DNA of 57,538 nucleotides from Bacillus sp. J33. Lineage in GTDB: Bacteria; Bacillota; Bacilli; Bacillales; Cytobacillaceae. Where the stretch lies: assembly GCF_000518885.1 (NCBI RefSeq), contig NZ_JAEL01000023.1, forward strand, positions 211 through 57,748, given 5' to 3'. Below are positions 36,505-45,470 of this stretch, piece by piece. Position 1 is the stretch's first letter. The number at the start of each line of letters is the position of its first letter. A program made the translations under genes and the position numbers. The notes beneath the pieces are model-generated. The model worked only from the letters and a program-made list of their open reading frames with translations. It did no database searches and had not been told where the DNA came from.

Positions 36505-36716
36505 TCTTCGCTGCTCCTTTCAATGGCTGAAACTAATTCCAGTTCTCCGCACCATTACGAATCCAACTTTATTAATCAAATTCTTACATATTCACGATGG
36601 AAAACAAATTTACCAATAAACCCAATTTAACTATATAAAAGCTATTACCACTATGCAAGCAATGAGTGTGCTCTGATATGTGGCAAAAACGTGACAATGT
36701 GAATTCCCAGGAAATA

Positions 36717-36748
36717 AAAAAAAAGCAGCTTTATGCAGCTGCTTTTTT
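36717..36748 (-). terminator. Terminator at the end of the NhaC-family gene
   Basis: AAAGCAGCT/AGCTGCTTT stem (with poly-A/T flanks on both sides) overlapping the last codons of the transporter gene. Confidence 0.75.
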
Positions 36749-38128
36749 ATTAGCTTTCGTAATTTTAATTCCAGTCAAACCGTAGAATAGCGTGATAATA
36801 GGGCTCAGCAGGCAGAAAAATGCAAATGGAAGATAAGATGCAGTTTCAACCCCTAACACACCAGTAAGGAAAACACCGCATACACTCCAAGGGACCAAAG
36901 GGTTAACAACAGTACCTGCATCCTCAAGAATCCTGGAAAGATTCTTCGTATGCAGCCCTAATTTTTCAAACGATTCCCGAAATGCATTGCCGGTTAAAAG
37001 AATGGAGAGATATTGCTCTCCAAGCAGGAAGTTAATCCCGATCGCTGTACCAGCTGCAGATGCAATCAAGGCTGGCCCCCGTTCCAGCATGCCTTTAATT
37101 CCTTCAAGCAAAGCTGGCAGTATTCCTAATTTAATGAATAAGCCTCCCATTGAAAGGGCAAGCAGCACAAGTGAAATAGAAAACATCATGCTTTCCATTC
37201 CGCCCCTTGATAATAAGGAATCGACTTCTTCTAACCCGGTTTTAGAGACATAGCCTGAAAAAAGCAATGACATTACTTTTTGTACCCCAAAGCTGTCCTG
37301 AACAAAAACTGCTATTAGCAGTGATGATAGGATGCCAGCTGAAAGCGTAATAATGGCTGAAACCTTTTTAATAGCTAAAACAGCGAGGATAGCAAAAGGC
37401 AGCAATGAGTACCAATGCACAAGCCCCTGATCAATCAGCGTTTTTTTCAACTGGGCAATTTTTGTAAAGTCCGATGCCGCTTCACCTGGAGATAATATTG
37501 CGAAGAGAACGAGAGAAATAGCGAAAGCAGGAACTGTCGTCCAGGCCATATTTTTAATATGCTCAAATAAATCTACCTTTACAGTTGCAGAGGACAAATT
37601 GGTTGTATCAGATAAAGGAGACATTTTATCACCAAAAAACGCTCCCGAAATAACTGCACCTGCAGTAATCGCTGCTGACAGATCTAAGGCAGAGCTCACA
37701 CCCATAAACGCAACACCCAATGTAGCAGCAGTCGTCAGCGAGCTTCCAATGCTCATGCCAATTATAGATGCTACAACAAATACAATGGCATAAAAGAACT
37801 TTCCATTAACAGCTTCCAATGCCATGTAAATAAAGGTAGGAATAGTGCCGCTTGCCATCCAGCTGCTGATCAGCATTCCAATGAAGAAAAAAATAAAAAT
37901 GGCGCCAAGCCCCGACTTGGCTCCTTCAATTAGCCCATTCTCCATCTCCTTAATAGATACTTTTTTTAATAGGCCGTAAGCAAATAACCCCATAACCGCA
38001 AAAACAACCGGGATATGCGGAACTGCTCCAGAAAAAATAATTGAATAACTGATCCCGGCTAAAATTAATAATGTTACAATAAATGCCTCCAACGGCTTTA
38101 TACGCAATGCTGCATGGTCCTGATGCAT
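36731..38128 (-). CDS. NhaC-family transporter under a tyrosine T-box (YheL-like)
   Basis: About 465 residues, 11-12 membrane helices of the NhaC Na+/H+ antiporter family ('GMSIGSSLTTAATLGVAFMG', 'SGAFFGDKMSPLSDTTNLSS' with the family's conserved D-KMSPLSDTTN motif). Start ATG 38128 follows TTAAGGAGGAATACACC; the longer ORF runs back into the T-box leader. The leader specifier is UAC, so the protein is likely induced by uncharged tRNA-Tyr and is probably a tyrosine (or related amino acid) uptake system rather than a pure Na+/H+ antiporter; Tyr T-boxes have been reported upstream of yheL-type genes. Substrate inferred from the leader. Confidence 0.85.
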   Translation of the reverse strand: MHQDHAALRIKPLEAFIVTLLILAGISYSIIFSGAVPHIPVVFAVMGLFAYGLLKKVSIKEMENGLIEGAKSGLGAIFIFFFIGMLISSWMASGTIPTFIYMALEAVNGKFFYAIVFVVASIIGMSIGSSLTTAATLGVAFMGVSSALDLSAAITAGAVISGAFFGDKMSPLSDTTNLSSATVKVDLFEHIKNMAWTTVPAFAISLVLFAILSPGEAASDFTKIAQLKKTLIDQGLVHWYSLLPFAILAVLAIKKVSAIITLSAGILSSLLIAVFVQDSFGVQKVMSLLFSGYVSKTGLEEVDSLLSRGGMESMMFSISLVLLALSMGGLFIKLGILPALLEGIKGMLERGPALIASAAGTAIGINFLLGEQYLSILLTGNAFRESFEKLGLHTKNLSRILEDAGTVVNPLVPWSVCGVFLTGVLGVETASYLPFAFFCLLSPIITLFYGLTGIKITKANKKAAA

Positions 38129-38167
38129 GGTGTATTCCTCCTTAAATATCTGTAAATCCAAGCAAAC

Positions 38168-38400
38168 AAAAAGAGCCCTCTCTCCTTTAGGGACGAAAGA
38201 GCTCCGCGGTACCACCCTAATTGATAAGCCGCTATTCGGCTTATCCTCTTTAAATGTTTAATGTCCTTTTTTAAATGCAGTTGTAATTCAATTAATTGCT
38301 GCCTGGATTTTCAGCACCCATCCAGTCTCTAGTTGCTGCCGGCAATTAATCTAATGAGCTGCGGACATGGTTTATTTTCTTTAATTCAACCTGTAACTTT
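38168..38400 (-). ncRNA. T-box riboswitch, tyrosine specifier (UAC)
   Basis: Minus-strand leader. The T-box core AGGGTGGTACCGCGG (around 38217-38203) ends in the antiterminator bulge UGGU, which would pair with ACCA (discriminator A, as in tRNA-Tyr). Stem I has helix GCAG/CTGC and TTAATTGC/GCAATTAA enclosing a loop 'UUGAAUUACAA' with specifier UAC (Tyr). The distal part carries AGAGA and GGGTGCTGAAAATCC. A terminator GAGCTCTTTC/GAGAGGGCTC plus T5 (ending near 38168) follows. Not checked with a covariance model. Confidence 0.92.
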
Positions 38401-38441
38401 CAAACTTAAACGCTTTTTAGCGTTAAAGCGTGTGTGTTAAT

Positions 38442-38470
38442 ACTATAATATCTATTTACATAAATGTCAA
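38442..38470 (-). promoter_or_regulatory. SigA promoter of the T-box leader
   Basis: Minus strand TTGACA (38470-38465), 17-bp spacer, TATAGT (38447-38442). Start of transcription would be near 38435. Confidence 0.8.
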
Positions 38471-38498
38471 GTGAATTTGGTAGAGGAATATACCGGAT

Positions 38499-38995
38499 TA
38501 CTATAAAAGAGATAAAGTTTTTTATAAGCGGGATAAACTTCTTTATAAGACAGATAAAAATTTTTATACTGCAGATAAATTGTTTTATAAGTAGAATAAG
38601 GAATCAGGCATTGGTTATTTTTGCTTGGATTGATTGTATTTACACGCAGTTTTTTCATTTTTGGCGCGAAGGTGGTCTTTTTCCGCGCGAGTTAGTTCGT
38701 TTACGCGTGAAATGAGCTATTTGCGTGCGGTTTCGCTTTCTTTGTGCGCGTTCGTACCAGGTGCGCGCGGCTCTTGCTCTTTTGAGCACGGGGGTAAGCC
38801 GTTTACGCGCACTTTCTCTTCCTTTTTGTGCAGACGTACCAGGTACGAGCGGTTCTTGCTCCTTTTGCGCGGGCTGTTTACTTTTTCGTGGGCATCCCCC
38901 TTTCTTTGTACGCGGGCATACCGGGTACACACGGCTCTCGCTCCTTTTCGCGCAGCGCGGAGGTGAGCCGTTTTCACAAGGCTCCTCTTTCTCGG
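38499..38995. repeat. Degenerate 21-bp-periodic tandem repeat array (~500 bp)
   Basis: In the first part the TATAA element recurs at 38502, 38523, 38544, 38565 (TATAC) and 38586, and GATAAA at 38511, 38532, 38553 and 38574, exactly 21 bp apart. From about 38644 the array becomes GC-rich: GCGC/ACGC-type cores followed by T-runs recur at 38644, 38664, 38685, 38705, 38725, 38746, 38765, 38786, 38807, 38828, 38847, 38867, 38888 and on to ~38990, i.e. spacing 19-22, mostly 21. All frames therefore show 7-residue periodicity (e.g. 'YKKLYLFYS' repeats), but no ribosome site or family supports a protein. It lies between the transporter's promoter and the prfC terminator. Confidence 0.8.
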
Positions 38996-39054
38996 AGGGC
39001 ATGCCCGTTGCCCAAAATTCCACCTCTCAATTTCCATCTAATTCTCTGTTCCAG

Positions 39055-39086
39055 AAAAATAAAACCGGCCCCCTTTCAGAGGCCGA
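39055..39086 (-). terminator. Terminator of prfC
   Basis: CCGGCC (39065-39070) / GGCCGA (39081-39086), then TTTTATTTTT on the minus strand. Confidence 0.75.
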
Positions 39087-39091
39087 TTTCT

Positions 39092-40669
39092 TTATTGTGA
39101 ATCCATAGGATTATATAATGTTACATCCGGATTTTTTTCTTGGAACCATCTTAATGCGAAGTCGTTTTCAAATAGGAATACATTTTTGTCATAACGGTCT
39201 TTGACCAGCAGGCTTCTTGCACTGGAGAGATTTTCATTCACTTCGTCTTCTTCTACCCAGCGTGCAATTTTGGAGCCCAGTCTTTCCATATACACTTCTG
39301 TGTTGTATTCATTTTTCATGCGGTGCTCAAATACTTCGAATTGGAGCTGTCCAACTGCTCCCAATAAATATTCTTCCATTTTTACAGTTTTAAAAAGCTG
39401 AATGGCTCCCTCTTGCACCAGCTGCTGAATGCCTTTGTGGAAGTGCTTTTGCTTCATGACGTTCTTCGCAGTTACTTTTACAAAAAGTTCTGGTGTAAAT
39501 TGCGGAAGGCGTTCGTACTGGAAGTTATTTTTCCCTACAGTTAAGGTATCTCCAATCTGGTATGTTCCCGGGTCATAGATTCCGATAATATCACCGCTCA
39601 CAGCCGAATCAACAGTGCTCCTGTCATCAGCCATAAATTGTGTGGACTGTGCAAGCTTTATCGACTTTCCGATCCTTGGAATATTGACTGCCATCCCCCG
39701 TTCAAATTGGCCGGAACAAATTCTCAAAAATGCAATCCTGTCACGATGTGCAGGGTTCATATTTGCCTGAATCTTAAATATGAAGCCCGAGAATTCTTCT
39801 GATAGCGGGTCAATTTCACCGGCTGACGAATTGCGCGGCTGAGGAGGCGGTGCAAATTGCAGGTACGATTCAAGGAACGTCTGTACACCAAAGTTTGTCA
39901 AGGCGCTTCCGAAAAATACAGGCGTTAATTCACCGTTAGCAATCTTTTCTCTGGAAAATTCATTTCCCGCTTCATTCAATAGCATAATTTCTTCAAGAGT
40001 TTGATCATAAAGGCCGGATTCCTTTAAAGTATGTTCCCCATCAATTTCGCCATCATCATTTAAAGCAACAAAACGGTCATCTTCTTCCACACGGAATTGT
40101 TCAATACGGTTATTAAAGCGGTCATAAATGCCAAGGAACTCTTTACCCATGCCGATTGGCCAGTTCATTGGGTAAGATTCAATCCCCATTACTTCTTCCA
40201 ATTCTGCAAGCAATTCCAATGGCGGCTTCCCTTGGCGGTCAAGCTTATTCATAAAAGTGAAGATCGGAATTCCTCTCATGCGGCATACTTTGAAAAGTTT
40301 AAGAGTTTGCTCCTCAATCCCTTTGGCAGAGTCGATAATCATGACTGCACTATCAACCGCAGTTAATGTTCGATAGGTATCTTCACTGAAATCCTGGTGG
40401 CCAGGAGTATCGAGAATGTTTACTCGCGCACCTTCATATTCAAATTGCATTACACTGGAGGTAACGGAAATTCCACGCTGCTTCTCGATTTCCATCCAGT
40501 CACTAGTTGCATACTTGCCTGTCTTTTTCCCTTTTACCGTACCCGCATCCCGAATGGCGCCGCCGAATAAAAGCAGTTTTTCTGTCAGCGTTGTTTTCCC
40601 GGCATCCGGGTGGGAGATAATCGCAAAAGTGCGACGGGATAAAACTTCATCTTTAAAATTCTTGGGCAT
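39092..40669 (-). CDS. prfC: Peptide chain release factor 3
   Basis: 525 residues (family ~525-530). GTPase domain with G1 '[15 protein letters not shown]', switch '[13 protein letters not shown]', G3 '[17 protein letters not shown]', G4 'FMNKLDR', then EF-Tu-like domain II and the RF3 C-terminal domain. It recycles RF1/RF2 from ribosomes. ATG 40669 '[16 protein letters not shown]'. Single-gene unit with its own terminator. RF3 is patchily distributed in bacilli (absent from B. subtilis 168), so this is an informative presence. Confidence 0.93.
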   Translation of the reverse strand: MPKNFKDEVLSRRTFAIISHPDAGKTTLTEKLLLFGGAIRDAGTVKGKKTGKYATSDWMEIEKQRGISVTSSVMQFEYEGARVNILDTPGHQDFSEDTYRTLTAVDSAVMIIDSAKGIEEQTLKLFKVCRMRGIPIFTFMNKLDRQGKPPLELLAELEEVMGIESYPMNWPIGMGKEFLGIYDRFNNRIEQFRVEEDDRFVALNDDGEIDGEHTLKESGLYDQTLEEIMLLNEAGNEFSREKIANGELTPVFFGSALTNFGVQTFLESYLQFAPPPQPRNSSAGEIDPLSEEFSGFIFKIQANMNPAHRDRIAFLRICSGQFERGMAVNIPRIGKSIKLAQSTQFMADDRSTVDSAVSGDIIGIYDPGTYQIGDTLTVGKNNFQYERLPQFTPELFVKVTAKNVMKQKHFHKGIQQLVQEGAIQLFKTVKMEEYLLGAVGQLQFEVFEHRMKNEYNTEVYMERLGSKIARWVEEDEVNENLSSARSLLVKDRYDKNVFLFENDFALRWFQEKNPDVTLYNPMDSQ

Positions 40670-40853
40670 AATCGTTCCTCACTTACTTATATGAAAATTT
40701 TAATAATGGACAATCTAACTTAATTATTGCAATACCTTCAATTCTATCGCGCGGGAGTAAAGTTTGCAACGCATTATGGAGGCTTATTTCTTTTTATAAT
40801 CCATATTCCGTCTTATAATTATTAAACAATATGAAAATAAAGGAAGCTGAACT

Positions 40854-41729
40854 ATGGATACCATTACACATACTTTATTCGGACTAAGCCTTTACGGAGC
40901 AGTTGATAAAAGGGATATGGACAAAAATCATAAAAGGGCTTATTTGCTTACTGCTGTAGGTGCCAGCCAAATCCCTGATATTGATGTCATTTCCCGTCTA
41001 TGGGATACCGAAGGGCTGTATCAAATGTGGCACAGAGGAATTACCCATTCAGTTTTTCTTACTCCGGTCTGGGCTTTATTGTTTTTCCTTTTTTCCGTCC
41101 TGTTTTTCAAGGTAAAGGATAAGAAAGTTTTCCTGCTCGGATGGCTCGCCGTTTTCATACATAATACAAGCGATTTGTTCAATGCCTGGGGCACTGGATA
41201 TCTTGAGCCTTTTTCAAATATGCGAATTACTTTTGGAACAATTCCGATCGTAGATTTGGTATTTTGGATAATTATTGGTGGAGCCCTCCTATTCTCAAAG
41301 AGAAATAAGCAAAGGTCACCTTATTACTTTAAAATGGCTTGGGCTTTTATGCTGCTCCATGTGATTATCCAAAGCACCCAGGGTTTCCTGATCTTTAAGC
41401 AATACGATGGCCAATTTGATCAAGTGGCATTGTCTGCAGACTTTGTTCCATGGTCTTATTCAGTCATTGCCAAAATAGAAGATGAAGTTACCATCTATAA
41501 AGATAACTTATTTCAGGAAAAAGAAATTCAGTATGTACTGGAATCAAATGAATCAGGTGATTTGGACAAATTGTTCTCTCAGCGCCCTGAAGCGAAAACC
41601 CTTTACGAATGGTCACCCTTTGTCGTTATTGTTGACGACGATGAGCGGCTTGGTATCTATGATCCCCGTTTTTACAGAAACGGCCAATCCTTTTTATTTG
41701 AATATATTGAGAAAAACACAAAGAGATGA
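40854..41729 (+). CDS. Membrane-bound metal-dependent hydrolase, YfhP/YdjM-like (DUF457)
   Basis: 291 residues. It begins 'MDTITHTLFGLSLYGAVDKR' with the H of the family motif, continues 'GASQIPDIDVISR', 'HRGITHSVFLTPVW' (R-G-x-T-H-S signature) and four membrane helices; the C-terminal ~100 residues are extracellular or cytosolic. In B. subtilis YfhP controls yfhQ-type neighbours; specific reaction unknown. Terminator follows directly. Confidence 0.82.
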   Translation: MDTITHTLFGLSLYGAVDKRDMDKNHKRAYLLTAVGASQIPDIDVISRLWDTEGLYQMWHRGITHSVFLTPVWALLFFLFSVLFFKVKDKKVFLLGWLAVFIHNTSDLFNAWGTGYLEPFSNMRITFGTIPIVDLVFWIIIGGALLFSKRNKQRSPYYFKMAWAFMLLHVIIQSTQGFLIFKQYDGQFDQVALSADFVPWSYSVIAKIEDEVTIYKDNLFQEKEIQYVLESNESGDLDKLFSQRPEAKTLYEWSPFVVIVDDDERLGIYDPRFYRNGQSFLFEYIEKNTKR

Positions 41730-41751
41730 GCCAAAGTGCTCATCTTTTTTT
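41725..41751 (+). terminator. Terminator of the yfhP-like gene
   Basis: GATGAGC (41725-41731) / GCTCATC (41738-41744), then TTTTTTT; overlaps the stop codon. Confidence 0.85.
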
Positions 41752-41918
41752 AGTAAATATAACTTTGTACGGATATATTATTTTTCATGAATTTGCACCT
41801 TTTGCACATAATAAAACTAGCAGGCTTTAAAGAAGTGATTTTTGGGAATAGGATTATTGCCGATTCACTCCGCCCAATTGTTTTGCAAGGAATACTACAT
41901 AATATAAGAGGTGTTAAG

Positions 41919-43136
41919 ATGAACTATCTATGGGGAATATTTGGTATCATTGTCGTTTTAGGGATCGCTTTCTTGCTTTCAAGCAATAAGAAGGCAATCA
42001 ATTTGCGTACTGTAGCCGGGGGACTTGCCATTCAGCTGATATTTGCCTTTCTGGTACTGAAATGGGAGACAGGAAAAAATGCGCTGAACTGGCTTACTAT
42101 GAAAATAAATGACATTATTAATTATGCCAATCAGGGAATCAACTTCTTGTTCGGCGGCCTTTTTACAGAAGAATCGGGCATCACTTTTGTTTTTGCCCTG
42201 CAGGTGCTGCCAGTCGTTATCTTTTTCTCTTCCTTAATTTCAGTGCTCTATTATTTAAGGGTTATGCAGTTTGTTATTAAGATATTAGGCGGAGCACTTT
42301 CCTGGCTTCTTGGCACTAGAAAAGCTGAATCGATGTCAGCTGCTGCGAATATTTTCGTAGGACAAACAGAAGCGCCGCTTGTTGTTCGGCCTTATATTGC
42401 CAATATGACGAGATCTGAGTTATTTGCTGTCATGACAGGAGGCCTTGCGTCTGTAGCAGGATCAGTTTTAATTGGATATTCCCTGCTTGGAGTGCCTCTC
42501 GAGTATTTGCTTGCAGCGAGCTTTATGGCTGCACCAGCAGGATTAATTTTGGCCAAAATAATGCTCCCCGAAACAGAAGAGAAAGAAGAACCAAAGGAAT
42601 TTGATATGGAAGTAGACAGGGATTCTGCCAATGTTATTGACGCTGCTGCAAAAGGAGCCAGTGTCGGCTTGGAACTTGCCTTGAATATAGGTGCCATGCT
42701 GCTGGCGTTTATCGCCCTGGTAGCCTTAATTAACGGGCTGCTTGGCTGGGTTGGCGGCTTGTTTGGGTTTGGGGGATTAACCCTTGAAACCATTCTGGGA
42801 TACATCTTCTCACCGCTCGCGTTTGCAATTGGGGTTCCCTGGGAGGAGGCCCTGCAGGCAGGGAACTTTATCGGCCAAAAATTAATATTGAATGAGTTTG
42901 TTGCTTATTCTTCTTTTGCTCCGGAGATACCAAACTTATCTGATAAAACAGTTGCAATTATCAGCTTTGCCCTCTGCGGTTTTGCCAATATATCTTCACT
43001 AGGTATCCTTCTTGGGGGACTTGGAGGATTGGCTCCAAACCGCAGGCCTGATATTGCACGCCTTGGGCTAAAAGCTGTTGCTGCAGGTGCCCTTGCCTCA
43101 ATGTTAAGTGCTGCAATTGCCGGCATGCTGTTTTAA
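41919..43136 (+). CDS. nupC: NupC-family concentrative nucleoside transporter
   Basis: About 405 residues, eight to ten membrane helices. CNT-family hallmarks: 'SAAANIFVGQTEAPLVVRPY' (with the GQTEAP nucleoside-binding motif), 'GGLASVAGSVLIGYSLLGVP', and 'LNEFVAYSSFAPEIPNLSDK' with 'ISFALCGFANISSLGILLGG'. Start ATG 41919 with AAGAGGTG upstream; the longer frame to 41787 has no support. H+- or Na+-coupled uptake of nucleosides. MITE copy A lies 90 bp downstream. Confidence 0.92.
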   Translation: MNYLWGIFGIIVVLGIAFLLSSNKKAINLRTVAGGLAIQLIFAFLVLKWETGKNALNWLTMKINDIINYANQGINFLFGGLFTEESGITFVFALQVLPVVIFFSSLISVLYYLRVMQFVIKILGGALSWLLGTRKAESMSAAANIFVGQTEAPLVVRPYIANMTRSELFAVMTGGLASVAGSVLIGYSLLGVPLEYLLAASFMAAPAGLILAKIMLPETEEKEEPKEFDMEVDRDSANVIDAAAKGASVGLELALNIGAMLLAFIALVALINGLLGWVGGLFGFGGLTLETILGYIFSPLAFAIGVPWEEALQAGNFIGQKLILNEFVAYSSFAPEIPNLSDKTVAIISFALCGFANISSLGILLGGLGGLAPNRRPDIARLGLKAVAAGALASMLSAAIAGMLF

Positions 43137-43225
43137 TCGGCTGCCATAAGCAGTATCTTTCCGAATAGATGAATTCGTTAAATATTATTGGACCTTTTCT
43201 TTGATTATAAATTTTTCTTTATTGA

Positions 43226-43451
43226 AGGCTGTTTTCGTAAAGTTTGTTGCTTTTAACTGCAAACTTAATTTAACCTACCGAGTTGATTGTAGCGGAGGGC
43301 ACTTGACTCCTGCGGGAAGTGAGGCAAGTGGGAGACCCCGCAGGCGAAGCCGAGGAGGCTCTCATTCCTCCCCGCGGAAAGCAAGTGCCCGTAGCGGAAA
43401 TCAACGGGCAGAATTTATAAGTAAAAACAACAGTTTATGAGAAAAGAGCCT
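43226..43451. mobile_element. MITE copy A
   Basis: 226-bp non-coding element bounded by AGGCT..AGCCT with an extended imperfect terminal inverted repeat (AAGGCTGTTTTC / GAAAAGAGCCTT) and a perfect 6-bp duplication TATTGA (43220-43225, 43452-43457). Central part is GC-rich with internal palindromic sequence (CTTGCTTTCCGCGG-type). Copy B (45246-45470) is about 80% identical by eye. No transposase in the window matches its ends. Confidence 0.85.
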
Positions 43452-43486
43452 TATTGAAATATCCAAAACATCTGCCTTCAAAAGGA

Positions 43487-43523
43487 AAAAATCCTCCTGC
43501 TTCCCAGTAGCAGGAGGATTTTT
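43487..43523. terminator. Strong bidirectional terminator after treA
   Basis: AAATCCTCCTGCT / AGCAGGAGGATTT, T-runs on both sides. Confidence 0.9.
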
Positions 43524-43526
43524 ATT

Positions 43527-45212
43527 TTATTTTTTCAAATAGTAAATAACTGATTCATACGGACGCAATTTGATTTCCTGGTCAGCTAAAGGTGAACCCT
43601 TATAATTGGATAGCAGGATTTCTGAATTATACCCAGCTAAATCAACTCCAGCTGGCAGAGTAAATGATGTTTCTTTACCGTAGAAGTTATTTACCACAAC
43701 GAGCTTTTCATTTTCTCCATTTCGGATGTATGCAAATATATCAGGGTGATCTTTGGAAATCAGCTCATAATCTCCATATGTGATGATGTCATATTGCTTA
43801 CGAAGCTGGATAAGTTTTTTATAATGATAAAATACGGAATCTTTGTCTTTCAATGCATTTTCCGCATTGATTTCCTTGTAATTAGGCGCAACGCTGATCC
43901 AAGGCGTCCCTTCTGTAAAGCCGGCATTAGATGAGCTGTCCCATTGTACAGGCGTACGGGAGTTATCACGGGATTTGCTTTTTAATATCTTAATAATTTC
44001 CTGTTCAGGCATCCCCTTCTCACGCAGGATATTGTAAATGTTCAATGATTCAACATCCCGGTACTCATCAATGCTGTCAAAGCCAGGGTTGGTCATGCCA
44101 ATCTCTTCTCCCTGATAAATATATGGAGTTCCCTGCATCATGTGAATCGCTGTCGCCAGCATTTTTGCGGATTCGCGGTGATATTCCTGGTCATCTCCAT
44201 ACCTGGAAACAACGCGAGGCTGGTCATGATTGCACCAGAATAGCGCATTCCATCCGCCGCCTTTATGCATTTCAGTCTGCCACTTTGATAAGATCTGTTT
44301 CAATGCACTGAAATCAAAATCAGCCAAAGCCCACTTCTCTCCATTTGGATAGTCCACTTTCAAATGATGGAAATTAAATGTCATGCTTAATTCTTCACGC
44401 TCAGGGTTTGAATACATGATGCAATGGTCAATCGTTGTGGAGGACATCTCTCCAACCGTCATACTATCATACTTAGAGAAGACATTTTGATTCATTTCGT
44501 GCATGAATTCATGGGCACGAGGTCCATCTGTATAAAACCTGCGGCCATCGCCTGGCGGTACAGAGCCGTCATCATCAGGAAAACGCTGGTCCTTTGAAAT
44601 TAGATTAATGACATCCAGTCTGAAGCCATCCACCCCTTTTTCAAACCAAAACTTCATCATGTCATAGACCTTGCGTCGAAGCTCTTCATTTTCCCAATTT
44701 AAGTCAGCCTGTGTAACATCAAAGAGATGCAAGTAGTATTGTTCTGTTTTTTCATCATACTCCCAGGCATTTCCGCCAAATTTAGACTCCCAGTTTGTCG
44801 GTTCACTTCCATCCGCTTTCGGATCCTTCCAAATATAAAAATCGCGATAAGGATTGTCCTTTGATTTTTTTGCTTCCTTGAACCATTCATGCTCAGTAGA
44901 AGTATGGTTCACAACAATATCCATGATAATTTTAATATCACGGCTATGTGCCTCTTCCAAGAGCTTGTCAAAGTCCTCCATTGTTCCATATTCTTCATGG
45001 ATGCTGAAATAGTCGCTAATATCATAGCCGTTATCACGCTGTGGAGACTTATAAATCGGCGTCAGCCAAACAACATCGACCCCTAATTCTTTTAAATAAT
45101 CCAATTTGGCTATAATACCGGGAATATCCCCCACTCCATTTCCGGTCGTATCGTTAAAACTTTTTGGATAAATTTGATATACAACTGCTTTTTTCCACCA
45201 CGGTTGTTTCAT
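43527..45212 (-). CDS. treA: Trehalose-6-phosphate hydrolase TreA (GH13)
   Basis: About 561 residues, GH13 (beta/alpha)8 barrel. It cleaves trehalose-6-phosphate to glucose and glucose-6-phosphate in the cytosol. Conserved region II 'GVDGFRLDVINLI' (nucleophile Asp), region III 'TVGEMSSTT' (acid Glu), region IV 'CNHDQPRVVSR' (Asp). Matches TreA rather than MalL by 'VYQIYPKSFNDTTGNGVGDI' and the 'VGEMSST' block. ATG 45212 with AGGTG upstream; GTG 45221 possible. Last gene of treP-malL-treA. MITE copy B sits between malL and treA, about 20 bp from the treA ribosome site. Confidence 0.92.
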   Translation of the reverse strand: MKQPWWKKAVVYQIYPKSFNDTTGNGVGDIPGIIAKLDYLKELGVDVVWLTPIYKSPQRDNGYDISDYFSIHEEYGTMEDFDKLLEEAHSRDIKIIMDIVVNHTSTEHEWFKEAKKSKDNPYRDFYIWKDPKADGSEPTNWESKFGGNAWEYDEKTEQYYLHLFDVTQADLNWENEELRRKVYDMMKFWFEKGVDGFRLDVINLISKDQRFPDDDGSVPPGDGRRFYTDGPRAHEFMHEMNQNVFSKYDSMTVGEMSSTTIDHCIMYSNPEREELSMTFNFHHLKVDYPNGEKWALADFDFSALKQILSKWQTEMHKGGGWNALFWCNHDQPRVVSRYGDDQEYHRESAKMLATAIHMMQGTPYIYQGEEIGMTNPGFDSIDEYRDVESLNIYNILREKGMPEQEIIKILKSKSRDNSRTPVQWDSSSNAGFTEGTPWISVAPNYKEINAENALKDKDSVFYHYKKLIQLRKQYDIITYGDYELISKDHPDIFAYIRNGENEKLVVVNNFYGKETSFTLPAGVDLAGYNSEILLSNYKGSPLADQEIKLRPYESVIYYLKK

Positions 45213-45245
45213 TTCAATCACACCTGTTTTTAGTATTTTTATTTA

Positions 45246-45470
45246 AGGCTCTTTTCGTAAAGTTCGTTGCTTTTCAGGGGCTAACTAAGTTTAACCAACT
45301 GAGTTGATTGTAGCTGAGATCACTTGACTCCTGTGGAAGAGAGGAAGTGGAAGACCCCCCATAGGCGAGCCGAGGAAACTCTCATTCCTCCCCGCGGAAA
45401 GCAATTGCCCGTAACGGAAATCAATGGGCAGTATTTATAAGTAAAACAGCAATTTATGAGAAAAGAGCCT
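45246..45470. mobile_element. MITE copy B, between malL and treA
   Basis: 225 bp, same ends as copy A (AGGCTCTTTTCG .. GAAAAGAGCCT) and near-identical GC-rich core. Target duplication TATTTA (45240-45245) versus TATGTA (45471-45476), 5 of 6 matching, consistent with an older insertion or a mutation. Its last base together with the target duplication forms the malL stop codon. Confidence 0.85.

Noticed and set aside
38464..39108. ORFs with heptad-repeated peptides on both strands (e.g. 'YKKLYLFYS', 'FSARVSSFTRE')
   Set aside because: Every frame of a 21-bp-periodic array gives 7-residue periodicity; none has a ribosome binding site and several overlap in conflicting frames.
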